A stretch of DNA of 64,000 nt from Sphingomonas sp. Leaf407 (GTDB lineage Bacteria; Pseudomonadota; Alphaproteobacteria; Sphingomonadales; Sphingomonadaceae): the NCBI RefSeq assembly GCF_001425385.1, contig NZ_LMQO01000001.1, positions 1,030,833-1,094,832 of the forward strand, written 5' to 3'. The notes below the pieces were generated by a model that ran no database searches, was not told where the DNA came from, and saw only the letters and a program-made list of their open reading frames with translations. Each line of letters begins with the position of its first letter. Position 1 is the stretch's first letter. Of the stretch, positions 24,833 through 33,435 are shown one piece after another. A program made the position numbers and the translations under genes.

Positions 24833-26074
24833 TTGGCCAAGCACTATAGCGCGCTGGGGCTAGCTGCCCCCTTTATCGCCCGTGACTCCTCGTTCGAGCG
24901 CGGGATCGACATCGCAGAGCGCCGACCGGTCGAACCGGTCACGCTCGTTCGCCCCCACGCCGCCGCGCGTGCCGCCCGATTCTTCGTCGAGAAGTTTCCG
25001 GGCCGCTCGATGTATGCGGTGAAGGCGAACCCGTCGCCCGATCTGCTCGTGGTCCTGTGGGACAACGGCATCGAACATTACGACACCGCGTCGATCGGCG
25101 AAGTGCGACTGGTGAAGTCGACGCTGCCGGACGCGACCTGTCACTTCATGCACCCGATCAAGGCCCCGGAAGCGATTGCCGAAGCCTATTTCGAGCATGG
25201 CGTGCGCACCTTCTCGCTCGACAGCATGGACGAACTGCACAAGATCGTGGCCGCCACCAACGGCGCGACCGATCTGACGCTGTGCGTGCGGATGCGCGTG
25301 TCGTCCGAATATGCCAAGCTGTCGCTCGGCTCGAAGTTCGGCGTGGGGCCAGGCGAGGCGCGCGAGCTGCTGATGGCGACCCGTCAGGTCGCCGACGCGC
25401 TCGGCATCTGCTTCCACGTCGGCAGCCAGACGATGTCACCTGACGCCTACAGCAACGCGATGGAGCGCGTCCGCGCCGCTATCGTCGATGCCGGCGTCAC
25501 CGTCGACGTGATCGATGTCGGTGGCGGCTTCCCGTCGCGCTATCCCGGCATGACCCCGCCGCCGCTGGAGCGTTTCTTCGAGACGATCCACCGCGCGTTC
25601 GAAAGCCTGCCGGTCAGCTATTCGGCCGAACTCTGGGCCGAACCGGGCCGCTCGCTGTGCGCCGAATATGCCTCGGTCGTCGTCCGCGTCGAACATCGTC
25701 GTGGCAACGAGCTGTTCATCAACGACGGTGCCTATGGTTCGTTGTTCGATGCGGCGCACATCGGCTGGAAATATCCGGTGCAACTGCTCCGCCAGCCGGA
25801 ATCGGACGCGCGCGACATGGACTTCAGCTTCTGGGGTCCGACCTGCGACGACATCGACCAGATGAAGGGTCCGTTCCCGCTTCCGGCCGATACCCGCAGC
25901 GGCGATTATTTCGAGATCGGCATGCTCGGCGCCTATGGCTCGGCGATGCGTACCGCGTTCAACGGCTTTGGCAACGGCGAGACGGTCGTGACCGACGACG
26001 AGCCGATGGAGTCGATGTACATCGAACTCGAAGCGATGCCGGCGTTCGTCGCGAACAACGTCGTCAAGCTGTAA
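24833..26074 (+). CDS. ornithine/lysine decarboxylase (fold-type III)
   Basis: PLP enzyme of 413 residues producing putrescine from ornithine (some relatives also accept lysine). It has the alanine-racemase-like barrel with the PLP lysine in MYAVKANPSP (Lys64 from this start), the HVGSQ segment, the phosphate-binding IDVGGGFPSRYPG, and the catalytic Cys in WGPTCDDIDQ with FEIGMLGAYG near the end. The TTG at 24833 follows GGAGG by nine bases and is chosen; an ATG at 24803 would add ten residues but lies inside a hairpin and lacks a ribosome site. Downstream lies a DHS-family enzyme, so putrescine may feed homospermidine synthesis. Likely controlled by the RNA leader. Confidence 0.93.
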   Translation: MAKHYSALGLAAPFIARDSSFERGIDIAERRPVEPVTLVRPHAAARAARFFVEKFPGRSMYAVKANPSPDLLVVLWDNGIEHYDTASIGEVRLVKSTLPDATCHFMHPIKAPEAIAEAYFEHGVRTFSLDSMDELHKIVAATNGATDLTLCVRMRVSSEYAKLSLGSKFGVGPGEARELLMATRQVADALGICFHVGSQTMSPDAYSNAMERVRAAIVDAGVTVDVIDVGGGFPSRYPGMTPPPLERFFETIHRAFESLPVSYSAELWAEPGRSLCAEYASVVVRVEHRRGNELFINDGAYGSLFDAAHIGWKYPVQLLRQPESDARDMDFSFWGPTCDDIDQMKGPFPLPADTRSGDYFEIGMLGAYGSAMRTAFNGFGNGETVVTDDEPMESMYIELEAMPAFVANNVVKL

Positions 26075-26094
26075 CCGCTTCGTTCTAACCAGAT

Positions 26095-26200
26095 GCCTCC
26101 CCCTTCCCGCGCCGTGCGGGAGGGGCCGGGGCTGGGCTTTGCATGGCATTGGCGCTATGCGGCCCGCTCTGGCTCCTTCCCCATGCGCGGGCAGGAGGCC
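26095..26200. repeat. degenerate GC-rich palindromic repeat
   Basis: CTCCCCCTTCCCGCGC and GCGGGAGGGGCCGGGG form a hairpin at 26095-26131, with a decayed partner (CTCCTTCCCCATGCGCGGGC) near 26172-26193. It occupies the 183-base gap between the decarboxylase and DHS-like genes, where nothing else was seen apart from a relatively weak upstream region. Confidence 0.55.
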
Positions 26201-26257
26201 ACCCGGGTTTCCGCGTCCCCTTAACGACGACGGCTTATCGATGATGATGGGACCATC

Positions 26258-27313
26258 ATGACCGACACGACGATCAACGACACCCGCAAGGCCGAGCTGC
26301 TCTCGACCACCGTCGAACATATCGACATCACCACGTTCGACGCGCGCCCGATCATCGACGCCATGGGCAAGATGAGCTTCACCAGCCGCGACCTCGCGCG
26401 CGCCACCGGCATCTACAACCAGATGCTGGAGGACAAGGACTGCTCGATCTTTCTTGTCATCGCCGGCTCCACCTCGGCGGGCGGCTGCATGGACCTGTAC
26501 GCCGAACTGCTGCGCTCGAACATGATCGACGGCATCGTCGCCACCGGCGCGTCGATCGTCGACATGGATTTCTTCGAAGGCCTCGGCCACAAGCACTATC
26601 AGGCGCTGGAAATCCCCGACGACAACGTGCTGCGGTCGCTCTACATCGACCGCATCTACGACACCTACATCGACGAGGAACAGCTCCAGGATTGCGATCA
26701 CACCATCGGTGAAATCGCCAATTCGCTCGAACCCAAGCCCTATTCGTCGCGCGCGTTCATCCGCGAGATGGGCAAGTATCTCGTCGAGCATGGCAAGAAG
26801 GACAACAGCCTCGTCAAGCTCGCCTATGAGCATGACGTGCCAATCTTCTGCCCGGCGTTCGTCGACAGCTCGGCCGGGTTCGGTCTGGTCAAGCATCAGG
26901 TCGAGCGCGCCAAGGAAGGCAAGCCGTACATGGTGCTCGACGCCATCGCCGACTTCCGCGAACTGACCGACATCAAGATCAAGGCGGGCACCACCGGCCT
27001 GCTGATGATCGGCGGCGGTGTGCCGAAGAACTTCATCCAGGACACCGTCGTCTGCGCCGAAATCCTCGGTCACGACGATGTCGAGATGCACAAGTACGCG
27101 GTGCAGATCACCGTCGCCGACGTGCGCGACGGCGCCTGCTCGTCGTCGACGCTGAAGGAAGCGGCGAGCTGGGGCAAGGTCGACACCACGCTCGAACAGA
27201 TGGTGTTCGCCGAAGCCGGATCGGTCATGCCGCTCCTCGCCTCGGACGCCTATCATCGCGGCGCGTGGAAGGACCGTCCGAAGCGCGCATGGGGCAAGAT
27301 CTTCAACGACTGA
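26258..27313 (+). CDS. deoxyhypusine-synthase-family protein (homospermidine synthase-like)
   Basis: A 351-residue NAD-dependent aminobutyl transferase of the DHS fold. GSTSAGGCMDLYAEL and GIVATGASIVDMDFFEGLGH correspond to the NAD-binding parts, and LLMIGGGVPKNFIQD and EAASWGKV to the active site; Lys307 in ASWGK aligns with the Lys that forms the enzyme-imine intermediate in eukaryotic DHS. Bacteria lack eIF5A, so the protein cannot be a true deoxyhypusine synthase; relatives of this fold make homospermidine or guanidino-polyamines. Sphingomonas is known for sym-homospermidine as its main polyamine, and the adjacent ornithine decarboxylase would supply putrescine. The polyamine role is therefore a good inference but untested. 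ATG at 26258. Confidence 0.88.
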   Translation: MTDTTINDTRKAELLSTTVEHIDITTFDARPIIDAMGKMSFTSRDLARATGIYNQMLEDKDCSIFLVIAGSTSAGGCMDLYAELLRSNMIDGIVATGASIVDMDFFEGLGHKHYQALEIPDDNVLRSLYIDRIYDTYIDEEQLQDCDHTIGEIANSLEPKPYSSRAFIREMGKYLVEHGKKDNSLVKLAYEHDVPIFCPAFVDSSAGFGLVKHQVERAKEGKPYMVLDAIADFRELTDIKIKAGTTGLLMIGGGVPKNFIQDTVVCAEILGHDDVEMHKYAVQITVADVRDGACSSSTLKEAASWGKVDTTLEQMVFAEAGSVMPLLASDAYHRGAWKDRPKRAWGKIFND

Positions 27314-27336
27314 TCCGTCGAAGAAGTCTGGACCAA

Positions 27337-27375
27337 GGAAACGGCGGGGGAGCGATCCCCCGCCGTTTTCCTTTT
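27337..27375. terminator. bidirectional rho-independent terminator
   Basis: GGAAACGGCGGGGG, loop AGCGAT, then CCCCCGCCGTTTTCC and a run CTTTT. The stem is 10 uninterrupted G/C-rich pairs plus an A/T extension, with Ts on the right and As on the left. It sits between the convergent DHS-like and transglutaminase genes and can serve both. Confidence 0.9.
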
Positions 27376-27403
27376 CACCCCTCCCCGGAAGGGTGGGGTG
27401 AAG

Positions 27404-30202
27404 TCACAGCTTGAACCCGTAGCGTGCATATTCACGGTCGATTGTCGGCGAAAGCCGCCGGGCGATCGCCAGTTCCCCCGCCGCCTCGCCGTCGCGCTTC
27501 GTCGCTTTCAGGATCGCGGCGCGCAGATAGCGGGTCGACGCATGATCGGGATGATCGGCCAGCACCGTGTCGACATCGGTCATCGCCTCGGCATAACGGC
27601 CGAGCCGATACCAGACCATCGCCCGGCTATCGAGCGCGGCGGCGGTGTCGTCGCTCAGCTCGATCGCGGCGGTGCAGTCCTTCAGCGCGGTATCGAGCAT
27701 CACCGCGCGCGTGCCCTTCACCCAGCAGCGGCCGTTGAGCAGCAGCGGCGACCCCGGCTTCTCGCCGATCAACGTGTCATAGAGCGCGACCGCCTCCGCC
27801 GCCGCGCCGAAATCCCCGAGCAGCGTCGCCTTCATCCGGCGCAGCGGAACGCGTGATTCACCGCCCAGCGCAATCCGCTGGTCGAGCAGCGCCAGCCCGC
27901 CGGCAAGGTCGCCCGACTCCGCCTTCATCTGCGCGACCTGCCCGATCGCGGTGAACGACGCGGGGTCAATCGCCCGCGCCCGTTCGGCATCGGCCAGCGC
28001 CTGTACCGGATCGCCCAGCCTGGCATGGACCTGCGAGCGTTGCAGATACAGGTCGACCGACGGCTGGATGCCGATCACCTTCGTCAGATCGGCCAGCGCC
28101 GCGCGGCGGTCGCCGATCGCGCTCTCGAACGTCGCCCGGCTGGTATAGCCGCTCGGTTCCTCGACATCGTCGGCGATCGCCTTGGCGAACACCGCGCGGA
28201 TCGCCTTGACCTGCCCCGATCCCGCGATCGCCGCCGGGGTCAGCGTCCAGCGGCGCGGCGTATCGGCCGGGGCCACCAGCTGCGGCAGTTGCGCGCGCAT
28301 CGTCGCCACCGCGTCGCGCTCGGCGGCGACCTGCGCGGCGGGAATTTCACCGCCGGTCGAATCGACCCGCTCGTCGATCGTCAGCACGCCGTTCGACAGC
28401 CGCGTGGTGCGCTTCACCACGAACCCCGCGACGCGCAGGTCGGCGTCGCCCGTCCCCTCCAGCGTCATGCCGCGCCCACCCTCGGGCAGTTTCACGCGCA
28501 GCAGGCTGTGGATGCCGGTCGGGGCGGGCACCACCACCGGGATGCCGGTCCATTCCGGCCGGCTCCGATCGGGCGCGAAGCCGAAATTCGCGTAGCGATA
28601 GGTGAGCGAACGCTTGCGCCGTCGGTCCTCGCTGCGCCACGGCGTGGTCGTGACGCCGGTCGCCCTGACCACCATGTCGCCGCTCGGCCCGTCGGCGGTC
28701 AGCGTCACGTCGGCGAACTGCCCCTCGCCGATCCATTGCTGCAACATCCCGTTCAGCAGGTCGCGCTGCTCCTCGGCGCCCAGTTGCGATTTCGCCATCC
28801 GCAACATGCTGGCCAGTTGCCCGTGGATCGTGGCGGTGATCGCCAACGGGCTCGGCAGGTCGACCGCGCCGCTCTCGTCGGCATCGATCGTCAGGTCGAT
28901 CATCGGCCGGGCATTGGCGCGGGTCACGATCCGCTCGGGCGTCGCCCCACCGGCGCGAAGCGGCAGGACATAACCGGCCGGCGGGGTATCGCGGATGTCG
29001 GCCATCCGCGCGTTGCTGCCGGTCCCGTCGAGCCACAGCGACTGCCCGTCGATCGTCGCGCGCACGAACACATGGTTGAACGCGGCGGCACTCGGCAGGC
29101 GTTCGGGGACGAAGTCGCCCTCGCCGACATTGGCGACCACCGCCTCCGCCTCGATCCCCATCGCCTTGAGCATCGCCAGCAGCAGCAGCGTCTTGGCCTT
29201 GCAGTCGCCATAGCGCACGTCCCACGTCCGCGCTGGCTTCTGCGGCACGTAATTGCCGCCGTCCATGCCGACCGCGAGATAGCGGATCTTGTCCTGCACC
29301 ACCTCCAGCGCGCGTTGCGCCCGGCGGATCGGCGTCGCCTCCGCCGTCTGGATCGCCGCCACCTCTCCGGCAAGCGCGCTGCCCGGCGCGATCAGCCCGT
29401 CGGAGGCATAGAGCGACGCGAACGTCCGCGACACATCGGCCCAGTCGGCAAAGGTCGCCAGCTCGATCAGCGGCGGATGGCGATAGCGGCTCGGCGCATC
29501 GTCGGGCATCTCCTTGGGCTTCGCCAGCGGCAGCGCGATGGTCAGCTCGGTATAGGCACCGTTCTTCACCGGGGTGGCGGTCACGCCATCGGCAAGCAGC
29601 TTCCATTTCGGCGCGGCGGCGGTCGGCCACGAAAACCGCACCCGCCCCGCGCCGATCCGCGCCGGCGCCGCAATCAGCGGGGTCACGTCCTGCACCCGCC
29701 CGCCGAGAGCACCGTCGCGCTCGGTCGTCGAGAAGCCCAGATCGAGCACATCGCCGACCTGCAACCCCTCGACCGCCATCGTCGCGGTCAGGATGCCGGT
29801 CAATTCGCGCTGTTCGAGCGATTCCTCGCGGCGCAGCACGGTGAATTTCTGCCCCTGCGCCAACAGGTCGATCCGCTTGCCGTCGCGCAGGATAGCAAGG
29901 TCGTGGACGATCAGGTCGCCCTTGTCCGGCGCCCATGGCAGCGTCAGCGTCGCCGCCTGCGACAGCATCTCGCTGGTGGCAATCCGGGTCTGCTGACGGG
30001 CATAGCTCCACAGCCGCCCGTCCTCGATCCGGTGCTGCATATCGACCAGCATGACCGGCGGGCTGCCCTCGCCGGTCGGGGCGGCCGGCGCCGCCGCGAT
30101 CCATGCCGGCGCGGGCTGATACAGCGGCGTCTCGCTCGCCCGTGCCGTCGCCGCCATCGTCAAAACCGTCAGGGCGCACCCCGCCCATAGCATCCGCCGC
30201 AC
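27404..30202 (-). CDS. DUF3857/transglutaminase-like protein with TPR repeats
   Basis: A large exported protein of 932 residues. A signal peptide (LWAGCALTVLTMAATARA) is followed by a DUF3857 beta domain (about residues 50-240), then a transglutaminase-like core with the catalytic triad Cys334 (RYGDCKAKT), His377 (FNHVFV) and Asp392 (WLDGTGS). The C-terminal 250 residues contain TPR-like helices (LYLQRSQVHARLGDPVQALADAERA cut here to ARLGDPVQALADAERA; YRLGRYAEAMTDVD). Such proteins are common in Bacteroidetes and sphingomonads as periplasmic enzymes of unknown substrate. No operon partner; the promoter lies in the 152-base divergent gap with the esterase. Confidence 0.88.
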   Translation of the reverse strand: MRRMLWAGCALTVLTMAATARASETPLYQPAPAWIAAAPAAPTGEGSPPVMLVDMQHRIEDGRLWSYARQQTRIATSEMLSQAATLTLPWAPDKGDLIVHDLAILRDGKRIDLLAQGQKFTVLRREESLEQRELTGILTATMAVEGLQVGDVLDLGFSTTERDGALGGRVQDVTPLIAAPARIGAGRVRFSWPTAAAPKWKLLADGVTATPVKNGAYTELTIALPLAKPKEMPDDAPSRYRHPPLIELATFADWADVSRTFASLYASDGLIAPGSALAGEVAAIQTAEATPIRRAQRALEVVQDKIRYLAVGMDGGNYVPQKPARTWDVRYGDCKAKTLLLLAMLKAMGIEAEAVVANVGEGDFVPERLPSAAAFNHVFVRATIDGQSLWLDGTGSNARMADIRDTPPAGYVLPLRAGGATPERIVTRANARPMIDLTIDADESGAVDLPSPLAITATIHGQLASMLRMAKSQLGAEEQRDLLNGMLQQWIGEGQFADVTLTADGPSGDMVVRATGVTTTPWRSEDRRRKRSLTYRYANFGFAPDRSRPEWTGIPVVVPAPTGIHSLLRVKLPEGGRGMTLEGTGDADLRVAGFVVKRTTRLSNGVLTIDERVDSTGGEIPAAQVAAERDAVATMRAQLPQLVAPADTPRRWTLTPAAIAGSGQVKAIRAVFAKAIADDVEEPSGYTSRATFESAIGDRRAALADLTKVIGIQPSVDLYLQRSQVHARLGDPVQALADAERARAIDPASFTAIGQVAQMKAESGDLAGGLALLDQRIALGGESRVPLRRMKATLLGDFGAAAEAVALYDTLIGEKPGSPLLLNGRCWVKGTRAVMLDTALKDCTAAIELSDDTAAALDSRAMVWYRLGRYAEAMTDVDTVLADHPDHASTRYLRAAILKATKRDGEAAGELAIARRLSPTIDREYARYGFKL

Positions 30203-30354
30203 CGAACCATCCCCCCGTGTCGCCGGTCCCCACCGGCATGTGCCAAAGGTCTATCGCACCCACGGCGATTGTCGAGAGCGATCGAGACGCTTTGACCCCC
30301 GCGCCGCAACCGATACAATCGGCGGCAAAGCGACACAGCGAGAGGGACCATGCC

Positions 30355-31323
30355 ATGACGATCGACCGGCGCACCATCTTGGGGGCGGCCATCGCCCTGC
30401 CCGTCGCCGCCCGTGCCGCCACGGTGCAGGGTGGCGAGACACCGACCGCGTGGCCGCCGCGCGAACATTTCCGGCTGTGGCCCGGCCGCCCGCCGGGCAG
30501 CCCGGCGACGCTGCCCGCCTATGCCCCGTCGATGCACGGCCGGCCGGGCACGCGCGAACTGTGGCTGCGCGGCGTCGCCGAACCGGTCGTCGGCGTGTTC
30601 CGCCCCGCCCGGCCCAATGGCATCGCCGTCCTCTCGATCCCCGGTGGCGGCTATGGCTTCGTCTCGATCGAGAATGAGGGGATCGATGTCGCCAAGGCAC
30701 TGAACCCGGCCGGAATCACCGTGTTCGCGCTCGCCTATCGCCTGCCCGGCGAAGGCTGGGCACAGCGGCAGGACGTGCCGCTACAGGATGCGCAGCGCGC
30801 GATGCGGCTGATCCGTGCCAATGCCGCCCGCTATGGCATCGATCCGGCCAAGCTCGGCGTCTGCGGTTTCTCGGCGGGCGGGCACCTCGCCGGGTCGGTC
30901 ACGGTGGCGCACGACGACCGGGTCTATGCGCCCCTCGACACAGCGGACCGCCAGTCGGCGCGCCCCGCCTTCACCGGCCTCGTCTATCCGGTGACGAACA
31001 TCGGCACCATGTCGCACCGTGGATCGCGCGACAATCTCGCCGGGCCGAACGCGGAGGACGCGGTCTATGCCCGCTATGACATCCCTGCGCGCGTGACCAC
31101 GCAGACCCCGCCGGTGTTCCTCGCCCATTCGATCGACGACGGCACCGTGCCGGTCGACCAGTCGCTCGACATGATCGCCGCCTGTCGCCGCGCGAAAGTG
31201 CCGGTGGAAGCGCATCTGTTCGAGAACGGTGGCCATGGCTGGGGCGCGCTGCACAGCCCGGCCGACAGTTCGCGCCGCACCTGGACCGACAGCTTCATCC
31301 GCTGGATCAGCGAACGCCGCTGA
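30355..31323 (+). CDS. exported alpha/beta-hydrolase esterase (acetyl-xylan-esterase-like)
   Basis: A 322-residue enzyme with an apparent Tat-type signal (DRRTILGAAIALPVAARA). The oxyanion loop is SIPGGGYGFV, the nucleophile elbow CGFSAGGHLAG, the acid in HSIDDGTVPVDQS and the His in NGGHGWG. This layout matches the BD-FAE/acetyl-xylan esterase group of carbohydrate esterases. AGAGGGA precedes the ATG at 30355; an ATG at 30350 stops after two codons. Probably periplasmic, deacetylating a sugar polymer or small ester. Single gene. Confidence 0.9.
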   Translation: MTIDRRTILGAAIALPVAARAATVQGGETPTAWPPREHFRLWPGRPPGSPATLPAYAPSMHGRPGTRELWLRGVAEPVVGVFRPARPNGIAVLSIPGGGYGFVSIENEGIDVAKALNPAGITVFALAYRLPGEGWAQRQDVPLQDAQRAMRLIRANAARYGIDPAKLGVCGFSAGGHLAGSVTVAHDDRVYAPLDTADRQSARPAFTGLVYPVTNIGTMSHRGSRDNLAGPNAEDAVYARYDIPARVTTQTPPVFLAHSIDDGTVPVDQSLDMIAACRRAKVPVEAHLFENGGHGWGALHSPADSSRRTWTDSFIRWISERR

Positions 31324-31370
31324 CGCCCCCGCTGTCCTACACCACGCCACCTGAGTAGGATCGCAACCCT

Positions 31371-31426
31371 CTCCCCTCCCTGACAAGAGTTTCGGGTGAA
31401 CAGTGCGAAGCACTGTTCACCCGAAA
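31371..31426. repeat. hairpin TTTCGGGTGAACAGTGC nested in a CTCCCCTCCCTGA repeat
   Basis: Seventeen-base perfect arms, 31390-31406 and 31410-31426, with a GAA loop. The sequence just before, CTCCCCTCCCTGACAAG, is the left half of the repeat found whole at 10495-10520; the right half is missing. The hairpin thus appears to have entered or replaced part of the older repeat. It could terminate the esterase transcript, though no T-run follows. Confidence 0.8.
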
Positions 31427-31474
31427 TGAGTGGGTCGATGGCAAGCGCAACACCTGCTGCGAACACGCCGTTAG

Positions 31475-31492
31475 TGTAAACTTCGTAAACTT
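31475..31492. promoter_or_regulatory. TGTAAACTT/CGTAAACTT direct repeat, second copy
   Basis: Same 9-base-period repeat as at 6015-6032, with one changed base. On the + strand it is followed by TTTGGAGGGAATT, which looks like a ribosome site, but the only frame after it (from 31518) runs antisense to the amidotransferase gene and is not credible. It may be a leftover promoter of a lost gene. Confidence 0.35.
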
Positions 31493-31547
31493 TGGAGGGA
31501 ATTAAAGCTGACAGATCATGCAATCATCCGCCTGTAACCCCCTGTTT

Positions 31548-33434
31548 TCAAACGAAAAGCCGCCTCGCGCTCCGCTCCAGCATCACCAACTGCCACAGTG
31601 TCCGGCCGTGTTCGGCGCGCCCGCTGCGATGGTCGGCCGCCAGCCGCTCGATCATATGCGGATCGAACCACGCCGCCAGCACCGGCGAGCGCGCCAGCCC
31701 CGCCGCCTCGTCGACCAGCGGCCCCCGGAACCACGCGCTGATCGGCGTCACGAACCCCATCTTCGGTCGATAGAGGATCTCGCGCGGCAACCATGGCTCC
31801 AGCGCCTTCTTCATCAGCCACTTGCCCTCGCCACCACGCAACCGCATCGCGGAAGGCAGCGTGGCGCAGAACTCGACCAGCCGGTGGTCGAGCAGCGGCT
31901 CGCGTGCTTCCAGCCCCACCGCCATGCTGGTCCGGTCGACCTTGGTCAGAATGTCACCGGGCAGCCAGTGGCGGAAATCGGCATATTGCGCCCGGTCCAG
32001 CCCGTCGCGCGCCGGTGCCTCGCGCATCGCCGCGACATAGCGTTCCTCGGCGCGATACCCGCCGATCGCCTGCGCGGTGGCGGCGTTGTACAGCCGCTGG
32101 CGCACCGCCGGCGTCGTCACCCCGACCGCCCGGGCATAGGCTGCCTCGCCCCCCTCGGCCAGCGCCAGCAGCGTCGTCCTGGCGCGCAGCGGGCGCGGTG
32201 CCCAGTCCGCCTTGGGCCACATCCGGCCGAGCGTACCGAACACCGATCCGCGCACGCCTTCGGGCAACAGCGCGCGGACGCGCTCCTCGACGGCATGGAA
32301 TCGATACCGCCGATACCCCGCCAGCGCCTCGTCCGCCCCGTCACCCGACAGCGCGACGGTCACATTCTCCCGCGCCAGCGCACACACGCGGTAGGTCGCG
32401 AGTGCCGAGGCATCGGCGAACGGCTCGTCGAACGCCGCGACCAGCGGGTCGATCAGCGCGAAGTCGTCCGACGCGACGGTGCGGACGCGGTGCTCGGTCG
32501 CGAAGCGCCGCGCGACCAGTTCGGCCGGCCCGCGCTCGTCATGCCCCGCCTCGTCGAAGCCGATGGTGCAGGTCTTGACCGGTTGCCGGCTCGCCTCGGC
32601 CATCAGCGCGACCACCGCCGAACTATCGACCCCGCCCGACAGGAACGCGCCGAGCGGCACGTCGGCGACCATCCGCGACCGCACCGCCTGCCGCATCAAT
32701 TCGGTCAGTTCGGCCGACAGGTCGCGCGCGCTGCCCTTCGCCCGGTTCGAGAAATCGATGTCCCACCAGCGTGTGGGGGCCGGCACCGCCCGCCCGCGTT
32801 CGAACAGCAGGAAATGCCCGGCGGGCAGCTTGCGCACCCCGGCAACGATGCTGGTGTCGTCGGGGACATAGCCGAACGCCATATAATCCTCGATCGCCGC
32901 GACATGCGGCGTCCGCCGCACCAGCGGATGCGCGAGCAGCCCCTTAAGCTCGGAAGCGAACGCCACCGCCCCGTCGCTCAACTCGACATAATGGAGCGGC
33001 TTCACCCCCATCCGGTCGCGGGCAAGAAACAGCGACCGCGAGCGCGCATCATAGAGCGCGAAGGCGAACATGCCGTTCAGCCGCGCCAGCATGTCCGGCC
33101 CCCACGCCGCCCAGGCGTGGAGCAGCACCTCGGTATCACCCTGCGTGACGAACACCGCCCCCTTCGCCCGCAGTTCGGTGCGGACCTCGGCGAAATTGTA
33201 GATCTCGCCGTTGAAGGTCACGACCGCCGACCGGTCGGGCAACGCCATCGGCTGCGGACTGCCCGCGACATCGATGATCGACAGCCGCCGATGGCCGAGC
33301 CCGACGCCGGCATCGGTCCACACCCCCGACCCGTCGGGGCCACGATGCGCCTGCACCTCGCACATCGCCGCGATCCGGGCGGGATCGACCGGCTTGGGAG
33401 TGACGGGATAGAACAGCCCGGCGATACCGCACAT
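31548..33434 (-). CDS. XrtA/PEP-CTERM system amidotransferase (asparagine-synthase-like)
   Basis: A 628-residue glutamine-dependent amidotransferase. The N-terminal Ntn domain begins MCGIAGLFYP, with Cys2 as nucleophile after Met removal; this fixes the start at 33434. HRGPDGSG, GHRRLSIID and FNGEIYNF are family motifs. The synthetase domain has the PP-loop FLSGGVDSSAVVAL and SGDGADEALAGYRRY. Members with this length and position are the XrtA-locus amidotransferases (TIGR03108 type), thought to amidate a sugar or amino-acid group during exopolysaccharide synthesis. Last gene of the leftward operon, one base after the exosortase stop. Confidence 0.93.
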   Translation of the reverse strand: MCGIAGLFYPVTPKPVDPARIAAMCEVQAHRGPDGSGVWTDAGVGLGHRRLSIIDVAGSPQPMALPDRSAVVTFNGEIYNFAEVRTELRAKGAVFVTQGDTEVLLHAWAAWGPDMLARLNGMFAFALYDARSRSLFLARDRMGVKPLHYVELSDGAVAFASELKGLLAHPLVRRTPHVAAIEDYMAFGYVPDDTSIVAGVRKLPAGHFLLFERGRAVPAPTRWWDIDFSNRAKGSARDLSAELTELMRQAVRSRMVADVPLGAFLSGGVDSSAVVALMAEASRQPVKTCTIGFDEAGHDERGPAELVARRFATEHRVRTVASDDFALIDPLVAAFDEPFADASALATYRVCALARENVTVALSGDGADEALAGYRRYRFHAVEERVRALLPEGVRGSVFGTLGRMWPKADWAPRPLRARTTLLALAEGGEAAYARAVGVTTPAVRQRLYNAATAQAIGGYRAEERYVAAMREAPARDGLDRAQYADFRHWLPGDILTKVDRTSMAVGLEAREPLLDHRLVEFCATLPSAMRLRGGEGKWLMKKALEPWLPREILYRPKMGFVTPISAWFRGPLVDEAAGLARSPVLAAWFDPHMIERLAADHRSGRAEHGRTLWQLVMLERSARRLFV

Positions 33435-33435
33435 C

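Noticed and set aside
28025..30190. Open frame of about 720 codons antisense to the transglutaminase gene
   Set aside because: Same shadow effect; the sense protein has a signal peptide and catalytic triad.
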